A stretch of 64,000 nucleotides of DNA, taken from contig NZ_JBHTCT010000038.1 of NCBI RefSeq assembly GCF_042665595.1, positions 1 through 64,000 on the forward strand, written 5' to 3'. A program made the translations under genes and the position numbers. Shown here in pieces: positions 8,337 through 17,654 of this stretch. The first letter of the stretch is position 1. The number at the start of each line of letters is the position of its first letter. Under the pieces are notes generated by a model, which saw nothing but the letters and a program-made list of their open reading frames with translations, was not told the DNA's origin and searched no databases. This DNA is from Bhargavaea changchunensis (GTDB taxonomy: Bacteria > Bacillota > Bacilli > Bacillales_A > Planococcaceae).

Positions 8337-9341
8337 TCAGTCATACTTGATGCGCGGATCGACGACGCTGTAAAGGATGTCGACGAGCAGGTTGATCATG
8401 ACAAAGAAGAACGCGACGACGAGGATTCCGGACTGGATGACCGGATAGTCCCGGAAGCCGATGGCGTCATAGATATAGCGCCCGATACCCGGCCATCCGA
8501 AGATGGTCTCGGTCAGTATGGCACCGCCGAGCAGGATCCCCATCTGCAGGCCGATCACCGTCAGCACCGGGATGATTGCGTTCTTGAGCGCATGCTTGTA
8601 CACGACGAGCGACATCCGCTGTCCCTTCGAGCGCGCCGTGCGGACAAAGTCTGAACGCATGACTTCAAGCATGCTCGAGCGCGTCATCCTGGCAATGATC
8701 GCCATCGGGATGGTCGCAAGCGCGATTCCCGGCAGGACCAGGTGCCTGAGCACCTCACCAAGCTGGTCGAACCGCCCCTGGATGATCGTATCGATCACAT
8801 ACAGTCCGGTGATCGCGGTCACGGGATTCCGTACTTCCTCCCGGCCCGTCGTAGGCAGCATGTCCAGCTCGATGCCGAAGATCCACTGTTCCATGAGTCC
8901 GAGCCAGAAGATCGGCATCGACACCCCGATCAGGGCAACCACCATCGCCGCGTAGTCGAACCACGAGTTCTGGAACCAGGCGGAGATGATGCCGGCATTG
9001 ACGCCGATTACGATCGCGATGATCATGGCGAACACGGCAAGCTCGATCGTCGCCGCCAGATACGGCCAGATTTCCTGTGCGACCGGCGCGCGTGTCCTGA
9101 GCGATTCGCCGAGATCACCGGTCAGGATGCCGGCAAGAAAGTCAAAGTACTGCGTATACCACGGCTGGTCAAGGCCGAGTTTGGCTTCGAGTGAGGCGAC
9201 CGCCTCCGGAGATGCCTGCTGGCCGAGGATGACCTGCGCCGGGTTGCCCGGGATCGCCCGGATGATCATGAAGACGATGAAAGTCATCCCGAGCAGCACC
9301 GGGATCAGCTGCAAAAGCCGTTTTCCGATGTATTGGAGCAT
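8337..9341 (-). CDS. peptide ABC transporter permease (DppB/OppB type)
   Basis: A 334-residue permease with the typical N-terminal helix MLQYIGKRLLQLIPVLLGMT, the IPGNPA segment and about six transmembrane helices. The EAA loop SDFVRTARSKGQRMSLVVYKH lies near residue 235. Partner of the adjacent DppC-type protein. It follows the binding-protein gene by 75 nt, so the operon order is ATPase-ATPase-binding protein-B-C, the order of the B. subtilis app operon rather than opp. Confidence 0.93.
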   Translation of the reverse strand: MLQYIGKRLLQLIPVLLGMTFIVFMIIRAIPGNPAQVILGQQASPEAVASLEAKLGLDQPWYTQYFDFLAGILTGDLGESLRTRAPVAQEIWPYLAATIELAVFAMIIAIVIGVNAGIISAWFQNSWFDYAAMVVALIGVSMPIFWLGLMEQWIFGIELDMLPTTGREEVRNPVTAITGLYVIDTIIQGRFDQLGEVLRHLVLPGIALATIPMAIIARMTRSSMLEVMRSDFVRTARSKGQRMSLVVYKHALKNAIIPVLTVIGLQMGILLGGAILTETIFGWPGIGRYIYDAIGFRDYPVIQSGILVVAFFFVMINLLVDILYSVVDPRIKYD

Positions 9342-9416
9342 TGGTTACCACTCCCTGAGTTCAGATTCCATGAATGGGAAAGGGGAAGAGGCGGTCACGC
9401 CCTTCCCCTCCTTTTA

Positions 9417-11033
9417 TCAGTTGAAGTCGACGTTGCTCAAGATGTCCGAACCCGTCGGATGCGCCTTGAAGCCGGTGATGTCCGCCGAGCCTGCAAGGAG
9501 CGGTGTGGAGTGAGCGAGCGGCACCCAAGGCGCGTCATCATGGATGATCTCCTGGGCTTTTGCATAAAGTTCGTTCCGCTTGTCTTCATCCACTTCGGAT
9601 TGCGCTTCAATCAGGATGTTGTGAAGCTCATCGTTTTCATAGTACGTATAGTTGTTGCTTCCGATATTGTCCTGGTCAAGGAGTGCGTAGATGAAGTTGT
9701 CCGCATCCCCGTTATCGCCTGTCCAGCCGAGAAGGAATGCATCCGCTTCCCCTTTGCTCGCCTTTTCAAGGTAAGTGGCCCACTCATAGGAGACGATTTC
9801 TGCCGTCACGCCGATGTCGGCCAGGTTCTTCTGGATGACTTCCGCCACTTTCGCGCCATCCGGCATGTACGGACGAGGAACCGGCATCGCCCACAGCTCC
9901 ATCTCGAAGCCGTCCGGGTAGCCTGCCTCGGCAAGAAGTTCCTTTGCTTTCTCAGGATCATACTCATAGCCTTCGATGCTGTCGTTAAATGCAGGGATCG
10001 ACGGCGGAATCGGGTTCTTCGCCGGCTCTGCCGCCCCCTCGAAGAACGCATCGATGATCGCCTGCTTGTCAATTGCGTGGTTGAACGCCTGGCGTACAAG
10101 CTTATCGCCGAACGGTTCACGCGTCACGGTCATGCCAAGGTAACCGATGTTGAGCGACGGGCGTTCGAACAGCTGCAGATTATCATCACCGTCGATCGTT
10201 CCCTGGTCGGACGGGTTGATGCCGTCAGCGAGGTCGATGTCACCCGTGATGAGTGCATTGAGGCGGGCACCGTTGTCCGGAATGGAACGGAAGACGACGC
10301 GGTCCAGCTTCGGAAGGCCTTCCTTCCAGTACTCTTCATTTTTCTCGATTGTAATTGAATCGTTGCGCTTCCACTCGACAAACTTGAACGGCCCGGTGCC
10401 GACCGGATTTTCGCCGAAGCCTTCGGAATCCGCTTCAAAAGCTTCCGGGCTGCCGATGCCGAACATTGTCATCGCGAGGTTTTTCAGGAACGGTGCCTGT
10501 GGGCGTTTCAGTGTGAAGACGACTGTATGATCGCCATCAGCCGTCACCGACTCGATGACATGGCCCTCATCATCCTTGAAGCCGCCGAACATCGACTGGT
10601 AGTAAGGGAAGGTATCTGCATCCCCGTTTGCCCAGCGCTCGAAGTTCTTGACGACCGCTTCGGCGTTGAAATCGGTACCGTCGTGGAACTTGACGCCTTC
10701 CTCAAGCTGGAGTGTATAGGTCAGGCCATCCTCCGATGCCTCCCACTCTTTGGCGAGTCCCGGCTGAAGCGTCGTGTCCTGTTCGCCGAAGTTGATCAGT
10801 GTTTCAAAGATATTGGCCGCGACTTTCATCGACTCTCCGTCCGTCACGCGGGACGGATCAAGCGAAACGGAGTCACCGCCGCGTCCGAAGACGAGTGTCT
10901 TGCTTCCCCCACTGCTCTCGCCTGCATTATCGCCTTCTGCCTCTCCTTCGTTCCCGCTGTCTGCACTGCAGGCCGCGAGGACCATGGAGACGATCAGCAG
11001 GACGGCAAGCGTCCATAATTTCCCCTTTTTCAC
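9417..11033 (-). CDS. peptide-binding lipoprotein (SBP family 5)
   Basis: A 538-residue extracytoplasmic solute-binding protein with a lipoprotein signal peptide (residues 1-22, lipobox LAAC) and a Gly/Ser/Glu-rich linker before the mature fold. The family signature (ANIFETLINFGEQDTTLQPG, then LAKEWEASEDGLTYTLQL) is clear. It captures the peptide, or a related ligand, for the permeases. GTG start; its first four bases GTGA overlap the stop of the upstream ATPase gene, with GGAGGGG 5 nt before. Exact ligand specificity cannot be read from sequence. Confidence 0.93.
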   Translation of the reverse strand: MKKGKLWTLAVLLIVSMVLAACSADSGNEGEAEGDNAGESSGGSKTLVFGRGGDSVSLDPSRVTDGESMKVAANIFETLINFGEQDTTLQPGLAKEWEASEDGLTYTLQLEEGVKFHDGTDFNAEAVVKNFERWANGDADTFPYYQSMFGGFKDDEGHVIESVTADGDHTVVFTLKRPQAPFLKNLAMTMFGIGSPEAFEADSEGFGENPVGTGPFKFVEWKRNDSITIEKNEEYWKEGLPKLDRVVFRSIPDNGARLNALITGDIDLADGINPSDQGTIDGDDNLQLFERPSLNIGYLGMTVTREPFGDKLVRQAFNHAIDKQAIIDAFFEGAAEPAKNPIPPSIPAFNDSIEGYEYDPEKAKELLAEAGYPDGFEMELWAMPVPRPYMPDGAKVAEVIQKNLADIGVTAEIVSYEWATYLEKASKGEADAFLLGWTGDNGDADNFIYALLDQDNIGSNNYTYYENDELHNILIEAQSEVDEDKRNELYAKAQEIIHDDAPWVPLAHSTPLLAGSADITGFKAHPTGSDILSNVDFN

Positions 11034-12049
11034 AATGACCCCTCCGTCACTAGTGTTTTATTATCATCGCCGCGCGCTTCCTCCGTATAGAGGTGGCACG
11101 CGACAGAATGACCGGTTTCCTGTTCCGTCAGAGCCGGAACCTTTGACTTGCAGATTTCCATCCTGAACGGGCAGCGCGAATGGAACGGGCAGCCCGGAGG
11201 CGGATCGGCCGGGCTCGGGATGTCGCCTTCGAGGACGATCTGCTCTCTGACAAATCCCGGGTCCGGCACAGGCACCGCCGAAAGCAGTGCCTGCGTATAC
11301 GGATGGAGCGGCATCCCGTAAAGCCGGTCGCTTTCCGCAATCTCAACGATCCGTCCGAGGTACATGACCGCGACACGGTCGCTGATGTGCCGTACAACGC
11401 TCAGGTCATGGGAGATGAAGATGTATGTGAGCCCGAACTCCCGCTGGAGATCCTGCATCAGGTTCAGAACCTGGGACTGGATCGAAACGTCGAGCGCCGA
11501 AACCGGCTCATCCGCGATGATCAGCTTCGGGTTCGTCATAAGTGCTCTTGCGATACCGATCCGCTGGCGCTGCCCTCCGCTGAACTGGTGCGGATATCTG
11601 GAGGCATGGTAGCCGCTCAGCCCGACAATCTCGAGAAACTCCCGAACCTTCCGCTTACGCACTTTCGGGTCCTTCACTCCGTGAACAAGAAGCGGCTCCT
11701 CAAGGATTTTCCCGATTGTATGCCGGGGATTGAGTGATGCATAAGGGTCCTGGAACACCATCTGGATGTCCCTGCGCATCTTCCTCATCTCATCTCCGCC
11801 GAGCGCCGTAAGCTCCCTGCCGTCGAAAGTGACCTTCCCTTCGGTTGGCTCCAGAAGCCTCATCAAAAGACGCCCGGTCGTCGACTTCCCGCATCCCGAC
11901 TCGCCGACTATGCCGAGCGTCTCACCCGGCATCACGTCAAAGCTGACTCCGTCGACCGCCTTCACGTGCCCCTTCACCCGGCCGAGCGCCCCCTTTCTGA
12001 CGGGGAAGTGCTTTTTCAGACCCTCAACCTTCAGCAAGGGCTCCTTCAT
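11030..12049 (-). CDS. peptide ABC transporter ATPase (DppF/OppF type)
   Basis: A 339-residue ATPase subunit. Walker A GESGCGKST (about 51-59), signature SGGQRQRIGIARAL and Walker B LIIADEPVSALD are intact. The C-terminal oligopeptide-transporter extension has Cys residues (PPGCPFHSRCPFRMEIC) that in some family members bind an Fe-S cluster. It overlaps the upstream ATPase gene by 26 nt and has its own GGAGG site. Confidence 0.94.
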   Translation of the reverse strand: MKEPLLKVEGLKKHFPVRKGALGRVKGHVKAVDGVSFDVMPGETLGIVGESGCGKSTTGRLLMRLLEPTEGKVTFDGRELTALGGDEMRKMRRDIQMVFQDPYASLNPRHTIGKILEEPLLVHGVKDPKVRKRKVREFLEIVGLSGYHASRYPHQFSGGQRQRIGIARALMTNPKLIIADEPVSALDVSIQSQVLNLMQDLQREFGLTYIFISHDLSVVRHISDRVAVMYLGRIVEIAESDRLYGMPLHPYTQALLSAVPVPDPGFVREQIVLEGDIPSPADPPPGCPFHSRCPFRMEICKSKVPALTEQETGHSVACHLYTEEARGDDNKTLVTEGSL

Positions 12050-13040
12050 ATGCGGCCGCCTCCTTTCTTTCTCTCAGGAAGCAGCGGGCACGATGACCGT
12101 CCCCTGTTTCATAGAGTTCGGGATCTTCCCCGGTGCACCGTCCGAATGCATATGGGCACCGTGCGGCGAAGCGGCATCCGGTTTGGATCGATCCAGGCCG
12201 CGGGACATTTCCCGGGATCGGGTCGAGCCGTTCCTGCTTGAACCGCATGTCGGGCACTGATTTCAACAGGCCTTCCGTGTACGGATGCTGGGGATTCCGG
12301 AAAATCTCCCCGACCGGGCCTTCCTCAACCACCTTGCCGGCATACATGACAATGACCCTGCTGCAAGTTTCCGCAACGACCCCCAGGTCATGCGTGATGA
12401 GAAGAACCGCGGTGTCCAGCCGCTCGTTCAGGTCCTTCACCAGCTTGAGAATCTGCGCCTGGATCGTCACATCCAGAGCAGTGGTCGGCTCATCGGCAAT
12501 CAGCACTTTCGGCTCGCAGATGAGCGCCATCGCGATCATGACACGCTGGCGCATTCCTCCCGAAAGCTGGTGCGGGTATTCGTCCATGATTTCCTCGGCA
12601 CGCGGTAGGCCGACGAGCCGGAGCATGTCGACCGCCTTGCCGCGGGCTGCCTTCTTGCTGATTTTCCGGTGGATGCGGAGCGGTTCGATCATCTGATCAC
12701 CGATTGTGAACAGCGGGTTCAGTGAAGTCATCGGCTCCTGGAAAATCATCGCAATCTCATTTCCCCGGACTTTGCGCATTTTACGCTCATTGAGTTTCAG
12801 AAGATCCGTACCCCCATATACGATCTCCCCGCCGGTCACTTTGCCCGGCGGATTGGGGACAAGCCCCATGACAGAGAGCGATGTGACACTCTTGCCGCAA
12901 CCGGATTCCCCGACAATCCCCAGCACCTCGCCCCGGTAAAGGTCAAAATCCACTCCATCTACTGCCGGCACGACGCCCCCGTCGGTAAAGAATGACGTAC
13001 GCAGCCCGCTCACCTCGAGCACTTTCTGTCGGCTGTCCAT
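12024..13040 (-). CDS. peptide ABC transporter ATPase (DppD/OppD type)
   Basis: A 338-residue ATPase, the first gene of the importer operon. Walker A GESGCGKSV, signature LSGGMRQRVMIAMAL and Walker B VLIADEPTTALD are intact. The C-terminal extension has the conserved cysteine pattern (CRFAARCPYAFGRC). AAAGGGGGAG precedes the ATG. It pairs with the DppF-type ATPase to energise uptake. Confidence 0.94.
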   Translation of the reverse strand: MDSRQKVLEVSGLRTSFFTDGGVVPAVDGVDFDLYRGEVLGIVGESGCGKSVTSLSVMGLVPNPPGKVTGGEIVYGGTDLLKLNERKMRKVRGNEIAMIFQEPMTSLNPLFTIGDQMIEPLRIHRKISKKAARGKAVDMLRLVGLPRAEEIMDEYPHQLSGGMRQRVMIAMALICEPKVLIADEPTTALDVTIQAQILKLVKDLNERLDTAVLLITHDLGVVAETCSRVIVMYAGKVVEEGPVGEIFRNPQHPYTEGLLKSVPDMRFKQERLDPIPGNVPRPGSIQTGCRFAARCPYAFGRCTGEDPELYETGDGHRARCFLRERKEAAAYEGALAEG

Positions 13041-13126
13041 GCCGTCTCCCCCTTTGTCTCTCTGCAGGTTTTTGCATTACCAGATTTGCATGCGCTTCCA
13101 TTTTTCCGATGATTCTGCGTTATCTT

Positions 13127-13154
13127 ATTATACAAATCCTTACCAGAGATTCAA
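13127..13154 (-). promoter_or_regulatory. Candidate promoter of the peptide importer operon
   Basis: On the minus strand TTGAAT (13149-13154) and a perfect TATAAT (13127-13132) are separated by 16 nt, about 90 nt before the first ATPase gene. Confidence 0.65.
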
Positions 13155-13206
13155 GGCTTTCTTTGGAAGTCATACCTCTTACATGGTGAAATAGTCCCGA
13201 AATGAC

Positions 13207-13238
13207 AAAAATCCCGATTCTCCTAGGAGAATCGGGAT
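13207..13238 (-). terminator. Terminator of the sortase operon
   Basis: A perfect 28-bp palindrome (13211-13238, arm ATCCCGATTCTCCT) just past the sortase stop, with a T run on the minus strand. Confidence 0.92.
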
Positions 13239-13244
13239 ATAGAA

Positions 13245-13898
13245 TCATTGCTTTGATGAAATTAAATCTGCTACTAGAACATAGCGTTCCGGAGATGCTC
13301 CGATAAAATCAAATGGATAACATGTGGTAACAGTTAATACAGCCTTGGGTTTTGGGACAATCACTGTCCGGTCATCCTTGTCAACAATACGGACATTTTT
13401 TACTTTATAAGTAAATTCCCCTGCAGATGTTTGAACGACAAGCAAATCCCCTATTCCTACCTCGCCCAGCTTGCGAAATACTGTATCACGATGCCCGGAC
13501 AAAACTGAGTTATCATTTTCACCAGGCAAAACGCTGCCTGCGAAATGTCCGACTCCCTTTTCCAGTTCTTCTTCCGCAGTACCATGGTAGATCGGAAGCT
13601 TTGCCTCTAATTTCGGGATAATCAGATCCCCTATATTCTCCCCTTGATTTGGACGTTCAGGATATAGGGTTGCCGGTTCCTGTTCTATTGTTTGATCCCC
13701 TGTATGGATCTCTTCGAAGTCTTGTATCTTGTAGTCTTCAGCTGCTACTTCGCCAGTCTTAAAAAGCAGATAGCCTTTTAAAAACGTATAGGCATTTGAA
13801 CTGCCGAACCACAGCCCAAAACCAATCAGCACAACTGATAAGGAAAGAAGAACCAAACGCCTGATGCGCCTGCTTCTTCTTTTGTTTGACCTTTTCAT
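13245..13898 (-). CDS. class D sortase
   Basis: A 217-residue membrane-anchored transpeptidase that cleaves a C-terminal sorting signal and joins the protein to the cell wall. A basic N-terminus and one transmembrane helix (~15-35) precede the sortase fold. The catalytic triad is visible: His136 in SGHRDT, Cys193 in TVTTCYPFDFIG and Arg205 in SPERYV. This pattern is that of class D enzymes. ATG 13898 is preferred over TTG 13901, since AAAGGGA lies 8 nt before it. The gene starts 3 nt after the stop of the LPKTA protein gene, so the two form an enzyme-substrate pair. The locus is AT-richer than its surroundings. Confidence 0.93.
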   Translation of the reverse strand: MKRSNKRRSRRIRRLVLLSLSVVLIGFGLWFGSSNAYTFLKGYLLFKTGEVAAEDYKIQDFEEIHTGDQTIEQEPATLYPERPNQGENIGDLIIPKLEAKLPIYHGTAEEELEKGVGHFAGSVLPGENDNSVLSGHRDTVFRKLGEVGIGDLLVVQTSAGEFTYKVKNVRIVDKDDRTVIVPKPKAVLTVTTCYPFDFIGASPERYVLVADLISSKQ

Positions 13899-13901
13899 CA
13901 A

Positions 13902-14930
13902 TCAGATCCCTTTGACTTTAAAGCGTCGAAGCAGGAAGACGCCAACCAGAACAATTGCCAGGCCGGCAATAGCGTTACCAGCGTAGTTGGAAGCCGTTTT
14001 TGGCAGCTTTCCTCCTTTGATTGTCTTGACGGATTGTTTCGGCTGAACGGACTTGGTGACGCCGGAAACAATTCCCTCTGCCTGTTTAATGTCATTTCCG
14101 GTTTCTTTAATGAGCTGAGAGCCAAACATGTCTGCTGTCAGCAATACGTCAGCAAGAAATACCCCTTGCTTGTTGTAGATCTCGATTAACAGGTCATAAC
14201 TGTCTGTTGTGTCCATGTTCATCAATGTTTCAAATGAAACGGTCTGTTTTTCTCCATCTTTTACAAGATAGTATTTGGCATCCACTTGGAAAAGATTTAG
14301 CATGTCAGAGAAAATATCAATGAGTTCCGCGATTTGTTCAGCAGAAAGTTCGTCTGCAGTATCAAATTCCTCAAACGCCATCATTCTGTCGCTGAGTTCA
14401 ATGAGTTGATTCAAAAAAGCAGGGTCTTCAAAATCAAGTGTCTCCAGATGAGCAAACAGTTTATCGAGCTCTTCATTAGTTAGGCCGATTTCTGTGAAAA
14501 GCCCATATATCTCTTCGTCCAGATATTCGTCAACCGGCGTTTCTTCCCAATCATTCAAATAAAAGTCGACACTTTCATGAAGTTCTTCAGAAAAAATAAT
14601 ATACGTACCTTCTAATACGTCTTGTCCTTCTTCCAGCTCCCCAAATTCAACGAGCAGATCATTTAGCTCTTCACGATTCAAACCGAATTCAGCAAGTACA
14701 GTTTGGACAGTTTCTTCGGTAATTGGTGTACCCAATTCATCGACGGACTCGAAATCCTCTAAATACCATCCTTTCTTTTCAAGATAATCAATATAATCTT
14801 GCTTATCCCAACCGATGCTTCTTAAAAACTCTTCGAAACCTGGTTCATTGGACTCAATCGCATAGGTCATCGCAGGTAAAGCTCCAATTCCAATTACAAA
14901 AGCCAACAGTACCGAAAGTAAACGTTTCAT
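13902..14930 (-). CDS. processed acidic surface protein with LPKTA sorting signal
   Basis: A 342-residue secreted, very acidic protein. Signal peptide ~1-25 (cleavage near MTYA), a largely helical Glu/Asp-rich body, then a sorting signal: LPKTA at 309-313, a hydrophobic segment and a terminal RRFKVKG tail. The body has related helical stretches (GWDKQDYIDYL, GLNREELNDLL, GLTNEELDKLF) that look like divergent internal repeats. It matches what I remember of the family called 'processed acidic surface protein', which travels with class D sortases. Natural substrate of the downstream sortase. The biological role is unknown. A start at GTG 14933 is also possible. Confidence 0.85.
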   Translation of the reverse strand: MKRLLSVLLAFVIGIGALPAMTYAIESNEPGFEEFLRSIGWDKQDYIDYLEKKGWYLEDFESVDELGTPITEETVQTVLAEFGLNREELNDLLVEFGELEEGQDVLEGTYIIFSEELHESVDFYLNDWEETPVDEYLDEEIYGLFTEIGLTNEELDKLFAHLETLDFEDPAFLNQLIELSDRMMAFEEFDTADELSAEQIAELIDIFSDMLNLFQVDAKYYLVKDGEKQTVSFETLMNMDTTDSYDLLIEIYNKQGVFLADVLLTADMFGSQLIKETGNDIKQAEGIVSGVTKSVQPKQSVKTIKGGKLPKTASNYAGNAIAGLAIVLVGVFLLRRFKVKGI

Positions 14931-15116
14931 CACTTGCCCCCCATATCCTTTTAAATTTTCTAAAGTAGTATAATTCTCAAAAATCCGTTTGGGAATAGGC
15001 CTTATGAACCTCCAAATAACTAAAGAACTATATTAATCCAATAGCCCCTTGTATATTCTTTGCTGAATTGAATTTGACTGCCACAGCAAAAGGAACAGTG
15101 GATGTGCCGCAACCAT

Positions 15117-15151
15117 AAAAACCCTGCTCCTCGCAGGAGGAGCAGGGTTTT
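15117..15151 (-). terminator. Terminator of the ABC exporter gene
   Basis: Long stem AAACCCTGCTCCT/AGGAGCAGGGTTT with T runs on both sides. It lies just past the ygaD-like stop. Confidence 0.9.
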
Positions 15152-15155
15152 ATCG

Positions 15156-16904
15156 TCATTTATCCGTTACATCCAGTTCCTGGACCTGGAACAAGTCATG
15201 ATAGATTCCGCCTTGTTCGATTAGTTCGGAATGGGTGCCGCTTTCCTTGAGTTCACCGTGGTCGATGACGAAGATGTTGTCGGCATGGGTGATCGTGGAA
15301 AGGCGGTGGGCCACGATGATGGTGGTCCGGTCATGCGCGAGCCGTTCCAGCGAGTCCTGGATGAGGGCTTCGCTTTCCAGATCAAGAGCGGAAGTCGCTT
15401 CATCGAGAATCAGGATCGGCGGGTTTTTCAGGAACACCCGGGCGATCGCGATCCGCTGCTTTTGTCCGCCGGAAAGCTTGACGCCGCGTTCCCCGACTTC
15501 CGTGTCATACCCTTCAGGGAGACCCATGATGAAGTCATGCGCGTTCGCGGCTTTTGCGGCCGAAATCACTTCTTCATCCGTGGCCTCAGGCTTGCCCATC
15601 AGGATATTGGATTTGACCGATGCGCTGAACAGCAGATTATCCTGCAGGACGATTCCGATATTCTTCCGCAGTGACCGGACTGTCACATCGCGGATGTCAT
15701 GGCCGTCGATCCGGACAGCCCCTCCGGTCACATCATAGAACCGGGGGATCAGGCTGATGATTGTCGACTTCCCGCCGCCGCTCATTCCGACAAATGCGAC
15801 CGTTTCGCCCGGGCTGACAGTAAGGTTGATACCCTTCAGCACATCCCCTGCTTCTTCCTCGTATCGGAAACGGACATGGTCGAACTCCACTTTGCCCTTG
15901 GCTTCCGGCATGGCGGACGCACCCGGCTTATCCGTGATGTCGTATTCCTCATCCATCAGTTCGAATACCCGGTCCATCGACGCAATCGACTGGGTGAGTG
16001 TCGTGGACGAGTTGACAAGCCGGCGGAGCGGGTTATACAAACGGTCGATATAGGCGATGAACGCAACCATCGTCCCGATCGACAGGTCACCGCCGATCAC
16101 ATGCCAGCCCGCATAGGCAATGACGAGAAGCGGCGCGACATCAGTGATCGTATTGACGACAGCGAACGCTTTGGCGTTCCACTTCGTATGGTCGATCGCG
16201 GCGTCGAGGAATTCGCCGTTCGTTTCGTCGAATAGCCCCTTTTCCCGTTTTTCGAGCGAAAAACTTTTGATGACGCTCATGCCCGATACCCGCTCATGCA
16301 GATAGCTCTGGACGTTTGCGAGCTTCTGTGAACGTGCACGGGTGAGTTCACGCAGCCTGCCGAAGAAGTGCTTGACGCTCCATGCGTAGAAAGGGAAAGC
16401 GAGAAGCGTCACGAGGGTCAGCTTCACGTCCATCGTCAGCATGATGCCGACCGCAATCAGGATTGTGGCAAGGTCAAGCCAGACGTTCATGAGGCCGATC
16501 ATGACAAAGTTCTTTGTCTGCTCGACATCATTGATGACCCTGGAGATGACCTCCCCCGCGCGTGTATTGGAATAATACTTGAGGCTCAGCTTTTGAAGAT
16601 GTTCGTAAATCTGGCTCCGGATATCGAAGAGAATCTTATTCGATGTGTACTGGGCGTAATACTGCCGGAAATACTCGACCGGCGGACGGACGAGGAAAAA
16701 CACCAGCATCGTGCCGCCGAGCCACCAGAGAAGCTGTTCTTTCTTATCTGCCGCGCTCATTGTTTCCACCGTGATGATATTGTCAATTACGATCTTGATG
16801 AGATAAGGAATAAAAAGAGGGATTGCAAACTTTAAAATCCCGATGAGTAGCGTGAGGATAATCATCCAAGTGTACGGTTTGACGAACGCCATGTACCGTT
16901 TCAT
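15156..16904 (-). CDS. ygaD: ABC exporter, fused membrane and ATPase domains (YgaD-like)
   Basis: A 582-residue half-size exporter: six transmembrane helices (~1-310) followed by an ATPase domain with Walker A GMSGGGKST, signature LSGGQKQRIAIARV and Walker B ILILDEATSALD. It should work as a homodimer. The family exports lipids or drugs; the substrate here is unknown. Position before ygaC matches B. subtilis ygaD, but ygaE is now displaced by the importer and sortase genes. No convincing ribosome-binding site lies before ATG 16904 and a stop closes the frame shortly upstream, so the exact start is uncertain. Confidence 0.9.
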   Translation of the reverse strand: MKRYMAFVKPYTWMIILTLLIGILKFAIPLFIPYLIKIVIDNIITVETMSAADKKEQLLWWLGGTMLVFFLVRPPVEYFRQYYAQYTSNKILFDIRSQIYEHLQKLSLKYYSNTRAGEVISRVINDVEQTKNFVMIGLMNVWLDLATILIAVGIMLTMDVKLTLVTLLAFPFYAWSVKHFFGRLRELTRARSQKLANVQSYLHERVSGMSVIKSFSLEKREKGLFDETNGEFLDAAIDHTKWNAKAFAVVNTITDVAPLLVIAYAGWHVIGGDLSIGTMVAFIAYIDRLYNPLRRLVNSSTTLTQSIASMDRVFELMDEEYDITDKPGASAMPEAKGKVEFDHVRFRYEEEAGDVLKGINLTVSPGETVAFVGMSGGGKSTIISLIPRFYDVTGGAVRIDGHDIRDVTVRSLRKNIGIVLQDNLLFSASVKSNILMGKPEATDEEVISAAKAANAHDFIMGLPEGYDTEVGERGVKLSGGQKQRIAIARVFLKNPPILILDEATSALDLESEALIQDSLERLAHDRTTIIVAHRLSTITHADNIFVIDHGELKESGTHSELIEQGGIYHDLFQVQELDVTDK

Positions 16905-16971
16905 GCTGCCGATGCTGCATCATCCTTTCAATAAAGACAACGGAACAGCCCGCCCGGATGTGGGCAGGCTG

Positions 16972-17517
16972 TCATTTCCGCGTCTGGAACTGTTTCTGGA
17001 ATTCATAACGGGACGTCCAGACGTCGATAAAGTCCGGTGCGAACGGTCCGCGCCGCTGTTTGATCCATCCGATCAGTTTATCGACGTTGCGCTTCAGGAT
17101 TTTGTCGATGACGTCAGGATACTTCATTTTCGCCTTATGGTCTTCATACTCATCCTCATCCAGGATGTTGTATGACATGTCCGGAAATACCTTCACATCC
17201 AGGTCATAGTCGATGTACTTGACCGTATTGTTATCAAAGACGAAGGGAGAGCTCATGTTGCAGTAGTAATAGACGCCGTCATCCCTCAGCATGCAGATGA
17301 TATTGAACCAATGCTGCGCATGGAAATAGACAATCGACGGTTCTCTTGTCAGCCAAGTGCGGCCGTCGGATTCGATGACCAGCGTGCGCTCGTTTGCTCC
17401 GATCACTACATTGCGCGTTCCTTTCAGCACCGTCGTTTCCTGCCAGACCCGATGGATTTTTCCATCATGCTTGTAGCTGTGAATCTGGATCGTTTCCCCT
17501 TCTTTCGGGTTTGCCAT
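16972..17517 (-). CDS. ygaC: DUF402 nucleoside di/triphosphate phosphatase YgaC
   Basis: A 181-residue DUF402 protein very similar to B. subtilis YgaC. Characterised relatives hydrolyse nucleoside di- and triphosphates. Conserved segments include ITREPAICYFHA-like TREPSIVYFHAQHWFN, DYDLDVKVFPD and LDEDEYE, whose acidic residues are the likely metal ligands. Start 17517 (MANPKEG) fits AAAGGTGGG 6 nt upstream and the B. subtilis N-terminus; an ATG two codons upstream is less likely. Confidence 0.9.
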   Translation of the reverse strand: MANPKEGETIQIHSYKHDGKIHRVWQETTVLKGTRNVVIGANERTLVIESDGRTWLTREPSIVYFHAQHWFNIICMLRDDGVYYYCNMSSPFVFDNNTVKYIDYDLDVKVFPDMSYNILDEDEYEDHKAKMKYPDVIDKILKRNVDKLIGWIKQRRGPFAPDFIDVWTSRYEFQKQFQTRK

Positions 17518-17599
17518 AATCAACCCACCTTTGTCTGACGGCTGTTCGGAATGTTTTTGTATCGTTCTATTATATCAATGAACCCCTGAAAGCGAAATC

Positions 17600-17634
17600 A
17601 AAAAGAGCCGGCAGGGCAAATTGCCCCGCCGGCC
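17600..17634 (-). terminator. Terminator of sspE
   Basis: GC-rich stem GCCGGCGGGGCAA/TTGCCCTGCCGGC on the minus strand with one mismatch, followed by TCTTTTTG. Confidence 0.9.
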
Positions 17635-17654
17635 GGTGGTTTCCATCCATTCCG

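Noticed and set aside
13041..14935. Sortase region as an inserted mobile element
   Set aside because: There is an AT bias and disrupted synteny, but no transposase, integrase, direct repeats or tRNA site is visible, so I report only possible later acquisition.
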